Assembly (NCBI GenBank): GCA_016933985.1
Contig: JAFGTU010000090.1
Location: forward strand, 1-12,402
Reading direction: 5' to 3'
From: Sedimentisphaerales bacterium
GTDB lineage: Bacteria > Planctomycetota > Phycisphaerae > Sedimentisphaerales > Anaerobacaceae
DNA length: 12,402 bases
Shown here: positions 1 through 8,300 of the stretch, in pieces
Layout: the number at the start of each line of letters is the position of its first letter
How positions within the stretch are numbered: position 1 is the first letter of the stretch
Position numbers and translations under genes: made by a program
The notes under the pieces: model-generated
What the model was told of the DNA's origin: nothing
The model's database searches: none
Seen by the model: only the letters and a program-made list of their open reading frames with translations

Positions 1-2196
1 GAGGACCAATTCAAGGTCGTCGAGCAACACCTCACCGCGGTTGAGCAGCATCAGGTCGAAGGTTGTGATCGTGCCCTGAGTGTAGCTTGAGTCGGTGCCG
101 CCGATGTAAAATGAGAATTGCTCCCAGCCGGCTTTCTCGCTCTCATCGCTGTCGGCCCAGGCGTCCGGCGTATTATTGTTGCTGCGAGGGTCGCGCAGCT
201 CCATGCTTGCCCCTTCGCCGTCAGCCCATGTGGGCCATCGGCCTCCGTCGTAGTAGGTCACCTCGTCGGCCGTGGCCATAAAAACATCGGGACCTTCCAC
301 AATCGGAAAAGACAGGCGGATGCGCTCGCTGTGATTGTCCAGCTCGCCGCCGTAAGGACCGACGAGATTAATGCCGATAGTGAGATTGCCGTATGTAGCT
401 TCGAGCAGGCCCGGGTCTTTAGCGACGACGAGATACCCGCCCGCAGGGATATTGGTTACCTGGCTGGCCTCGTTGAAGTCATAGGAAATGCCGTCCGTGA
501 AAGACCATCCAAACAGCGAAATCGGCCAGACGCTCTTATTGTACAGCTCGACATATTCATACCGCTCGTCGCGGCTGCCGTGATGGTACATTATCTCGTT
601 GATTACGATGTCGCGAATCAACGGCTTGGCGTTTCTGGTTCCGTAGGTCGGCGCGCTGAGAGCTTGAAAGTTGCCGGCCCCATCGGGGTATCGTCCAAGC
701 GTCACATCCGACTCCACCACATCAAAACGAACGGCATCGAGCACTCGAATCGGCTGCGGCGACGGGCTGTCGGTTGCCTCAGTCAGGAATATCGTCTCTC
801 CTTCAAAGGCCAGTCCGAAAGGAAATCCACTGGGCGGCGTGCCCTCCCTGACTGCGAAGAAGCCGCCCGGCTGCAGCACGACCCCTTCGGCCGGAAGCTT
901 GTACATAAGCAGATCGAATCGGCCTTCACTGAGATAGACGTTGCTCAGATCGACAGCAATCGGCCCCGGGTTGTATATTTCAAGCCAGTCGGTGCCGGGC
1001 CCGGCGTCGCTATTTGTCAGCAGCTCGTTGATTACCAGCCGTGCGTTAATGTCCACCCCGCCGGTAGGATCTTCGAGAGCACGCAAAATGGGGCTTGCCA
1101 CAACGTCTAAATTGCTGATGGTGGAGTTGTGGACCTGGATTGCCAAGACGTTTTCGCCGGGGACCAGCAAATACATATAACCGGTCAGGTCCAGGTTCCT
1201 GGCGGCATATTCGCCGCCGCTGATCGCGGGCTGGCTGTGAGCCGGCGGGTTGCCGGTAACGTTCTCAGGACCGCCCACCCGCTGACCGTTGAGATATAGC
1301 ACGTAAGAATCGTCGTAGTGGATCTCCACCTGCAGCTGTGTGAAGGAAGCGAGTTGGACCGGCGTAACGGTGAACGGCAGCCGTGCATAAACGGAAATAT
1401 AACGGGTGCGCATATCATTCAGTTGTGTGCGTATCCACTGCAGCTCATCCGATTCGTCGCTGAATCCGTACCCGCTGTTCCCGTCGATCCAATCGGTCGT
1501 GGCCGGGTCGTCGTTGAAGCCGATTTCGGTCCAGGCCGTCGTGCCTCCCGACGGTTCTTCAAAACCTTTGAAATACCGCCCCGCGTGGCCCACGTCCACG
1601 AGCGTCACCAGGGTCGGCGCTGCGGGGTCGGCTTGTGACTGATCGGGGCCGCCGGGGGAACCGCCGATGAATGTGCTCGGTCCCCAGGTTGACGGCTCCT
1701 CCGCATCGCCGGCCGCCTTGATGCGGACCAGCGAATGCCCTGCCCCGTCCGCCGAGGCTGGCCAAGGGGGGGCGTCGTTATACCTAAATGAGATGAGGAT
1801 TTCACCGCTACTGTTGGATAACTCAATTCTCTCGCCATCATTATTAAGCTTTCCGGAAGACCATTCGTACACGCCGCTAATTCCATAAGCGGCCTCCACT
1901 GCGGAAGCATCGCGCGCCACAACCAGATACCCTTTGCCCGGCAGAATCGTCCCGGCCGGAAACGTGTAGTTAACACCGTTGGTAAAGTTGTATGCACTCA
2001 TATCTTCACGGGTGGCCTTATTGTTGTAGAATTCGATGAATTCGAGATTCTCATCCCCGTCGGGCGTGCCCCCCTCCTCTACGGGATGATACATCACTTC
2101 GCTCACCACCAGTGCCGCGCAAGGCTGTACAATCCACAAGGTTAGTATCCAGGCAAACGCCAAAATGCCGTACCGGAATCCCCGTTGGCTCATCAT
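1..2196 (-). CDS. Secreted lamin-tail-domain (LTD) repeat protein, C-terminus missing
   Basis: The frame is open for 732 codons from the ATG at 2196 to the window edge with no stop, so the gene is partial. Residues 1-28 form a signal peptide (hydrophobic stretch about 10-25, likely cleavage near PCAA). There are three lamin-tail-like beta-sandwich domains, at about 29-180, 386-525 and 528-680. Each starts with a VSEVMYH / VINELL / VINEIMYHH-type strand and has the E-x-x-E-x-YN core; the first and third also have GYLVVA(R/K)D. Between the first and second lies a galactose-binding-like sandwich (about 195-372, with DDSYVLYLNGQRV). After the third LTD a further sandwich seems to begin. In planctomycetes such proteins are extracellular and sometimes carry a CotH kinase domain; none is seen in the visible part. 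The start is supported by AAAGGA about 10 bases upstream; a second ATG follows at 2193. The function of the protein is unknown; adhesion or surface binding is an inference from the folds. Confidence 0.85.
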   Translation of the reverse strand, partial: MMSQRGFRYGILAFAWILTLWIVQPCAALVVSEVMYHPVEEGGTPDGDENLEFIEFYNNKATREDMSAYNFTNGVNYTFPAGTILPGKGYLVVARDASAVEAAYGISGVYEWSSGKLNNDGERIELSNSSGEILISFRYNDAPPWPASADGAGHSLVRIKAAGDAEEPSTWGPSTFIGGSPGGPDQSQADPAAPTLVTLVDVGHAGRYFKGFEEPSGGTTAWTEIGFNDDPATTDWIDGNSGYGFSDESDELQWIRTQLNDMRTRYISVYARLPFTVTPVQLASFTQLQVEIHYDDSYVLYLNGQRVGGPENVTGNPPAHSQPAISGGEYAARNLDLTGYMYLLVPGENVLAIQVHNSTISNLDVVASPILRALEDPTGGVDINARLVINELLTNSDAGPGTDWLEIYNPGPIAVDLSNVYLSEGRFDLLMYKLPAEGVVLQPGGFFAVREGTPPSGFPFGLAFEGETIFLTEATDSPSPQPIRVLDAVRFDVVESDVTLGRYPDGAGNFQALSAPTYGTRNAKPLIRDIVINEIMYHHGSRDERYEYVELYNKSVWPISLFGWSFTDGISYDFNEASQVTNIPAGGYLVVAKDPGLLEATYGNLTIGINLVGPYGGELDNHSERIRLSFPIVEGPDVFMATADEVTYYDGGRWPTWADGEGASMELRDPRSNNNTPDAWADSDESEKAGWEQFSFYIGGTDSSYTQGTITTFDLMLLNRGEVLLDDLELVL

Positions 2197-2280
2197 TAGT
2201 AGTTATTCCTTTCTTCCTGCACCGGTGGCAAGCTCACACCTCATCCAAATAGCAATAGGAGCATCTTCATCTATCTATAT

Positions 2281-2308
2281 ATTATACGCAAAACGACCTG
2301 AAGTTCAA
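2281..2308 (-). promoter_or_regulatory. Sigma70-type promoter of the LTD gene
   Basis: On the minus strand the -35 box TTGAAC (2303-2308) and the -10 box TATAAT (2281-2286, perfect consensus) are separated by 16 bases. Transcription would start near 2274, giving a 5' leader of about 78 bases before the ATG at 2196. The call is by eye, with no expression data. Confidence 0.6.
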
Positions 2309-2381
2309 GGTTTTTCCTCTCGCACGGCCAATTTTTGCGTGGCGGCTCACTTTTGGCGGGATATCGGGCCTAAACCGTTTG

Positions 2382-2417
2382 CCGGAAAACGATTAGCGAA
2401 TATCGGGTTTTTTCCGG
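2382..2417. repeat. Inverted repeat / potential hairpin in the divergent region
   Basis: Arms CCGGAAAA (2382-2389) and TTTTCCGG (2410-2417) are perfectly complementary. Inside them CGAT (2390-2393) can pair with ATCG (2402-2405), which extends the stem to 12 pairs with a four-base bulge (2406-2409) and an eight-base loop. The motif ATATCGGG occurs at 2361-2368 and again at 2400-2407. It could be an operator or an RNA structure; no regulator is encoded nearby. Confidence 0.4.
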
Positions 2418-2547
2418 GAAACCGGCCAAAGATGCCTTGCTTCAACAAGATTCTTTCGTCCTATAAGGCAAAGGGCCGTCCGTGATGCCGTTGATTTGGT
2501 CGCGCTTTGTTTGACGGCTTTTGCGAGAAGGACTGCTGTAAGACTCA

Positions 2548-2576
2548 TTGATAGACCCTGCCAAATAATATATGTT
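2548..2576 (+). promoter_or_regulatory. Possible sigma70-type promoter of the glycosidase gene
   Basis: TTGATA (2548-2553) and TATGTT (2571-2576) are 17 bases apart. The -35 box matches consensus at five of six positions and the -10 box at four of six. The start would be near 2583, giving a leader of about 24 bases before the ATG at 2607. An overlapping alternative -10 (TATATG, 2569-2574) is possible but with a 15-base spacer. Confidence 0.4.
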
Positions 2577-2606
2577 AAGGCTAAGAATCAGTTGAAAGGA
2601 TCAAGA

Positions 2607-5273
2607 ATGATTGCGCGACACCTTAATCGATCTCTCGAAATCAGAAGAAAAGCCTTTGTGGCCTTGTTTTTGGGGTTCCTTGCAATAGCAGCCGAATTGG
2701 ACGCGGCATCGGTTCGGCTGCTAATCGAGGGCAATTGCCCCCAGGCTACGTTCGCCGCCAAGGATATTGAAGCAGCGTTGCAGGCGAGGGGGCATGGTGT
2801 GAAGCAGTATCGTCTGGCGCAGCGAGGGTTCGGCGGCGGCACATGCATTGTTCTGTTGCTCCGGTCGAATGAGGATATTGTCCGTGAGATGGTTTCGCAG
2901 GGCGCGAAGCCTCCGGGGACTCTGAAAAGCGAGGGCTACAGCATACGCAGAAGCTCCGAGGACGGGCGAACCACCTACTGGGCCGTCGGCGCCGATGCGG
3001 GGGGGCTTATGTACGGCGGGCTGGAGCTGGCTGAGATTATACGAGTGGACGGGCTTTCCGGTATCAATGACATCGATACGAATCCCTGCATGGACATGCG
3101 CGGGACCAAGTTCAATTGCCCTCTGGACGCCCGCACGCCCAGCTACACAGACCTCGGCGACGCCGGCCAGAATAATATACCCCAGATGTGGAGCTTCGAC
3201 TTCTGGAAGGACTACATCGACAACCTGGCGCGATACCGGTACAACTATGTTTCCCTTTGGTCTCTCCATCCGTTTCCTTCGCTGGTGAAGGTGCCGGGCT
3301 ACGAGGACGTGGCATTGACCGACGTCAAACGCTCGACGATTCAATGGAAAGAGAATTATGATCTATCCGGTAGAGGCTTCGATGCTCCTGAGATATTAGG
3401 CAGCCTCGAGATCATCAAGAAGATGAGCATGGAAAGCAAAATCAAGTTCTGGCGCAAAGTGATGCGCTACGCCAAAAACCGCAATATCGACTTTTATTTC
3501 GTTACTTGGAACATCTTCGTTAACGGGACATACGGCAAATACGGCATCACCGACAGCATCAAGAACGAGACCACGATTGACTATTTCCGAAAAAGCGTCA
3601 ACCAGATGTTCCTGACGTATCCGCTGCTGGCCGGCATCGGCCTGACTACGGGCGAGAACATGCCCGGCGCCGACTTTGGAGCAAAAGAGGATTGGGCATT
3701 CAGAACTTATGCTCAGGGCGTTCTCGACGCTGCGGCCGAGCAGCCCGGACGAAAATTCACCTTCATCCACCGCCAGCACCAAACCGGCGCCAAGGATATC
3801 GCCAAACGATTTGCCCCACTGATCGAACATGAGAACATCGAGTTCATATTCAGCTTCAAATACGCCAAGGCGCACGTCTATAGCTCCACGACTCAGCCTT
3901 ATCATCCCGGATTTATCGAAGATATCGGCGATCTCAAGACGATCTGGACTTTGCGAAACGACGATGTCTATTACTTCCGCTGGGGCGCCCCCGATTTTGT
4001 TCGCGAGTTCATCGAGAATATTCCATATAACGTCTCCAGAGGTTTCTACTTAGGCTCGGACCAGTATATCTGGGGGCGCGAGTTTTTGAGCACGGAGCCG
4101 GAGAAGCCGAGGCAGATCGAAGCGGCCAAGCACTGGTATCATTGGATGATATGGGGCCGGCTCGGCTATGATCCGACGCTGAGCAACGAGCGCTTTGTGA
4201 AGATCATTCAGCAGCGCTATCCCAGTATCTCCGGCAGTGACCTGTTCGACGCCTGGCAAGAGGCGTCGATGGTTTATCCCCGCACGACCGGTTTTCATTG
4301 GGGGTCTCTCGATTTCCAGTGGTACATCGAGGCCTGCAAGAGCCGCCCGGAGCCTGCTGGGACGCCGAGCGGTTTTCACGATGTCAACCGATTTATCACG
4401 CTGCGGCCCCATGAGACTACGGGTTATGTTTCCATCCCCGACTATGTCGAGAGCGTCTCAGAAGGGAAAGAGCCGGGCGGCATTACCCCGGTCGAGCTTT
4501 CTGACAAGATTCACGCTCATGCCGATAATGCCCTGCGGATTCTTTCCAAGTTGAAGCACGGCGGCAACAAGGAGCTGCGGCTGACTCTCGGTGACATCCG
4601 CGCAATAGCCTATATGGGCAAGTACTATGCGCACAAGATACGCGGAGCCACGGAGCTGGCCCTCTATCGCAAAAACAAAGAGCAGGGCCGCCAGGATGCC
4701 GCGATCCGGGAGTTGACCAAGGCAGCCGAATACTGGCGGCTTTACGCCTCCACTGCGCTCGGTCAATACGAGAATCCCTTGTGGACGAATCGTGTAGGCT
4801 ACTGTGACTGGCGAAAGCAAATGACGGAAGTCTTGAACGACATCAAGATCGCCGGGGGCAGTGTGAAACTGTCGCCCATGTCCGCCACGCCGGGAGGCAC
4901 GATAATCGAGGCCGAAGACGCCGTATTCAAGGGCCCCAAAAAGAAAGTAAGCAGCAACGTAGGCACAGAAACGGGATACCTTGATTTTGGCGACGCTGCG
5001 AATGGTAGTTGGGTGGAATGGAAATTCGATGCGCCCAAATCAGGGACGTATATCCTGGAGATAAGCTATACAGCCGAGCCGGGCAAATACCCATCCGACC
5101 TTGCTGTCAATGGGAAAGACGCGGGCCGGATTGTCCTATGGACCACGGGCGGCAAATCAACGTGGGCCTGGGACAGAAAGACCGTGACGCTCAAAAAGGG
5201 AAAGAACGCTATCAGGCTAACACCCACAAGCCGTGGTCACATTGACCATATAAACGTGCTATCCGGCGGGTAA
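2607..5273 (+). CDS. Secreted glycoside hydrolase-like protein (GH67/GH115/GH20-type fold) with C-terminal CBM35/CBM6-like domain
   Basis: The protein has 888 residues. I chose the ATG at 2607 rather than the in-frame ATG at 2496 because AAAGGA lies 6 bases upstream and it begins a proper signal peptide (basic residues to 15, hydrophobic 17-29, likely cleavage near DAA at 32-34). Residues about 35-150 resemble the zincin-like N-terminal domain shared by GH67, GH115, GH20 and GH84 enzymes. Residues about 160-500 look like a TIM barrel, with LTTGENM (347-352), the RNDD segment (450-453) and the GSDQYIWGREF segment (483-493). Those acidic residues are candidate catalytic or sugar-binding residues. 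About 505-745 is mostly helical. About 762-886 is a beta-sandwich opening with IIEAEDA, as in CBM35/CBM6. The protein probably acts on a polysaccharide outside the cell, perhaps one with uronic acids, but neither substrate nor family is established. The nearest named activity, alpha-glucuronidase, is a guess from the fold. Confidence 0.8.
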   Translation: MIARHLNRSLEIRRKAFVALFLGFLAIAAELDAASVRLLIEGNCPQATFAAKDIEAALQARGHGVKQYRLAQRGFGGGTCIVLLLRSNEDIVREMVSQGAKPPGTLKSEGYSIRRSSEDGRTTYWAVGADAGGLMYGGLELAEIIRVDGLSGINDIDTNPCMDMRGTKFNCPLDARTPSYTDLGDAGQNNIPQMWSFDFWKDYIDNLARYRYNYVSLWSLHPFPSLVKVPGYEDVALTDVKRSTIQWKENYDLSGRGFDAPEILGSLEIIKKMSMESKIKFWRKVMRYAKNRNIDFYFVTWNIFVNGTYGKYGITDSIKNETTIDYFRKSVNQMFLTYPLLAGIGLTTGENMPGADFGAKEDWAFRTYAQGVLDAAAEQPGRKFTFIHRQHQTGAKDIAKRFAPLIEHENIEFIFSFKYAKAHVYSSTTQPYHPGFIEDIGDLKTIWTLRNDDVYYFRWGAPDFVREFIENIPYNVSRGFYLGSDQYIWGREFLSTEPEKPRQIEAAKHWYHWMIWGRLGYDPTLSNERFVKIIQQRYPSISGSDLFDAWQEASMVYPRTTGFHWGSLDFQWYIEACKSRPEPAGTPSGFHDVNRFITLRPHETTGYVSIPDYVESVSEGKEPGGITPVELSDKIHAHADNALRILSKLKHGGNKELRLTLGDIRAIAYMGKYYAHKIRGATELALYRKNKEQGRQDAAIRELTKAAEYWRLYASTALGQYENPLWTNRVGYCDWRKQMTEVLNDIKIAGGSVKLSPMSATPGGTIIEAEDAVFKGPKKKVSSNVGTETGYLDFGDAANGSWVEWKFDAPKSGTYILEISYTAEPGKYPSDLAVNGKDAGRIVLWTTGGKSTWAWDRKTVTLKKGKNAIRLTPTSRGHIDHINVLSGG

Positions 5274-5287
5274 CGGGAGAACCGCCG
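5264..5287. terminator. GC-rich hairpin between convergent genes, possible bidirectional terminator
   Basis: CGGCGG (5264-5269) and CCGCCG (5282-5287) form a perfect 6-pair stem with a 12-base loop. The stem overlaps the last codons and stop of the upstream gene. It lies in the short gap between two convergent genes, where a terminator is expected, but neither side is followed by a T-tract, so it is not a canonical Rho-independent terminator. Confidence 0.3.
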
Positions 5288-5340
5288 AATACATGCACAG
5301 CGACAGCACGCTTATTTGAAATCATATTCACAATAATCAG

Positions 5341-8300
5341 CTATTCAACGCCTCCTAACCAGTCACTCGCCAAGACCCGCAGATCCTGAAAGTTGATAAC
5401 GCCATCGCCACCGTCCGGGAACAGATCGCAGGCGGAATCCCAGCCCGGCCCCCCTGAAACGGTAGAAAACGCCCGGGCAAATGCGACAAAGTCTTCAAAG
5501 TTCACACCACCGTCGTTGTTAAGGTCGCTCGCGCCGTATTCCGACAGGTCACTTTCGATGAAATAAGAAGACAATCCGCCACCTTTTGAAAGTCCTGCAA
5601 GACCATCGCGGGCGGACATGCCTAACCACGTAATACTCAGCTTGCCGTCAAAAAACATCTCGGTCTGAAAACTGCTGGAGGCGGCTAACCCATACTCCGG
5701 CACATTTTCGAACGTTACCGCGACTCTATCGGCAAGCTGCTTCCATGAAATGGTCCCCCCGACGTTCGGGCGGAGGTCGTCGAATAACGCGCTTATACGC
5801 TTGAACCGAAAATGGCTCTCTAAGCTCTCAAAGTATTCCGTATCTCCCGTTTCAAACGTTATGTAACCGTTGCTGCCGATATAGAAAGAGTCGTAACTTT
5901 GTCCGTAGAAGGGAACTGCTGCTCCTCCGTCAAGGCTCACTTTCTTGTAGTCGTCATCCTTCATCAAAAGAGTAGTTCCACCGGCCGGGTCGGTTGGAAA
6001 TTCGCTTGCCGGTCTGCAGCGAGCTTTGTAGAAGCTTCCCGACCCGTCAGGGACGAGCGACAGCGTCCGGCCGGCCAGATCATTGTCTTGCGAGTCGAAT
6101 AATTCAGTGAAATAATCAACCGGCGTCACTGTTAGAGTAACAGGCCGCGTGTGTTCGACGCCGTCCGTTATGTTTGTAAACGTCACAGCACCGCTGTAAG
6201 TATCCGGAACTAAACTGTAAGATTTAGCGTTGATAAAGACTTTTACCGTAGCCGAATCGCCCGGACTCAGCGTCCCGCTGTCGGCGTCAACATCAAGCCA
6301 GGGTTTTGAACCGGCCGCCGCCCACTCGAGTGTCTCGCTGCCGTGGTTGGTTAGCGTATATCTCTTGGATTGAGGCGCTAACGGACCGCCGGCAATCCCA
6401 GCAGCTTTGAAACCGTCTTCCGGCACTACCGCTAAAACGTCCGGCTCGACTGTCATTGTTGCCGGCACGGACAAGATAGGCGCACGATCGTCGTTGGATG
6501 AAATAAATATCTCGCCGAAATAATCTCCCGCCTCCAGTCCTTCGGCATTAAACACCACGTTTACGTCAATGAAACTGTCCGGTGCGACGACGCCCGCATC
6601 CGGCGCGAACTCCAGCCAATCACACAACATCCCGAACCTCAACTGCTGCTCCGGATCGCCAAGAAGATTCAATTCGTAGTAGATCCAGCGCATGCAGCTC
6701 TCGTTGATCATCGAGACGTTCTCCTCTTTGCTGTCCTGATTTGCCCGCCCAAGCTCCAATATGCCCTCGCCAAGCGCTGCATCCCAGAATTGTCGGGCGT
6801 ATCTATGACTCGGCCCATCGGTGCTGTAACTCGTGCCGTATCCATACCGGGCGTTCATCACTACTGCGAACGCGCCGTGTTCCATAGACGTGATAACTTC
6901 GGCGAAACAGTCGGGTGTATCGAATCCGCCCGGCTGGCACGACTGCGAGTATATAAAGAAATAGTCCGTGTTTGTCAGGCGGCTCAAATCGGAAGTGTCC
7001 AACTTCATACTGTATGTGAAATTCGCGTGGCCCAGGTGATTGAAGATATGGATGCCCTCGTTCATCAGGCAAATCAGATCTTCTTCCGGCCAATCATAGT
7101 CTTTATCGTACAGAGGCCAACAGCAGGTTGGGTTGTCAGGCAGACAACCCACTGTATTAAAGCCCCAGAAGTTCGGCTGGGGGTGATTCTCAAAACCGTA
7201 AGTAAAGTAGCCGTCGTAGTCCCCCCCAAGCCGAATTTGCTCCAATGAGTCTTTGGCATAGTCAGACACACCACCAAAGCCGAGGTATTCGCCCACCATC
7301 GAAACACGAGGCAGGTACTCATCATCGGTTGCGGCGTAGGTCAGGGTCTTCTTGATGAAGTTCGCCAGCTCCGCGTCGTTCTGCACCACGGCCCGGCCTA
7401 CGCATATCTCGGCGTACAGATCGACTTCACCGCCGCCCACGCCGTCCGTCGGCTCGCCATAGTCGCCATCCGCATCGTAATCAAAGGTGCACTGCTCCGG
7501 ATCGACACAACCGTAGTACATATCCACCGGCATCGTGTCAACGTCGCCTACCAGTGAATCCACCCAGAACATCCGCGCCGGAACAATACTATTCGTTCCA
7601 CCCAGTAGAACATACTCCGTGCCCCATCCCTGGTAAGCGTCTGTCAGGAAGTTGCGGATACTGGTCTGATTATCCGTTCCCCCGTCGGGTCTTGTCCCAT
7701 CATAACCGGCATAAATCGCTTCTGTCGTTACGATGCCGGCCGTCATGCCCTGGGCGATCTTCCGGTCGCGCAGAGCCTGGAAGTTCCACGGGCCCGGCGC
7801 ATTAGCCAAAGCCTCAGATGTAATGATCACGTACTTGTACGGGCCGCCACGGAGCCGCGGCGATGCACCATCAAGTTCTTCCACCGGGGCAGCCGACTCG
7901 GCATAACATTTCAGCAAGCTTGGATTATCCACCGTTGCCAGCAGCTCCGCCTTTGCCGCATCCGAAGGCTTTAAAGCGGCATTTGCCTTCGGGGCATCGG
8001 CCAAGTCTATCTTCAGGCGCAGTTTTGCAGCGTAAGAAATCTCGCCCGTGGCCGGCACGTATTGCAGCGGGAACAGGTTTAGAATCAACAGTTGGTATCC
8101 CCGTTTGGACTGAACGGTCACTTCCTCGTGATATGTTCCCGGCCAGGGTGCTGACTGGCCGTAAACCGCCTGATCCGGCTCGGTTGCCTCAACCACACCC
8201 GGATAACTAAGGCGGTAAGGCTTTTGGGCCGGCGCCAGCACATATCTCCCCGGCAACTCTCGTTCATCGATAGGACTCGCCCAGCAAGCCGTCACCTCCT

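Larger units (their letters stand above)
2197..2606. other. Divergent intergenic region between the LTD and glycosidase genes
   Basis: This 410-base stretch separates two divergently transcribed secreted-protein genes. It contains the minus-strand promoter at 2281-2308, an inverted repeat at 2382-2417 and a possible plus-strand promoter at 2548-2576. An open frame crosses 2165-2485 on the plus strand, but it begins inside the LTD coding sequence, has no Shine-Dalgarno and matches no family I recognise, so I do not call a gene. Positions 2310-2545 are otherwise unexplained. Confidence 0.5.

Noticed and set aside
118..1110. Plus-strand open frame of 330 codons
   Set aside because: It is antisense to the LTD gene, which has clear domain matches over the same bases, and its product matches nothing I recognise.
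2165..2485. Plus-strand open frame of 106 codons in the divergent region
   Set aside because: It begins inside the LTD gene on the other strand, has no ribosome site, and its product has no recognisable features.
2496..2606. Longer start for the glycosidase gene
   Set aside because: The extra 37 residues would bury the signal peptide and overlap the likely promoter; the ATG at 2607 has a ribosome site and a proper signal sequence.
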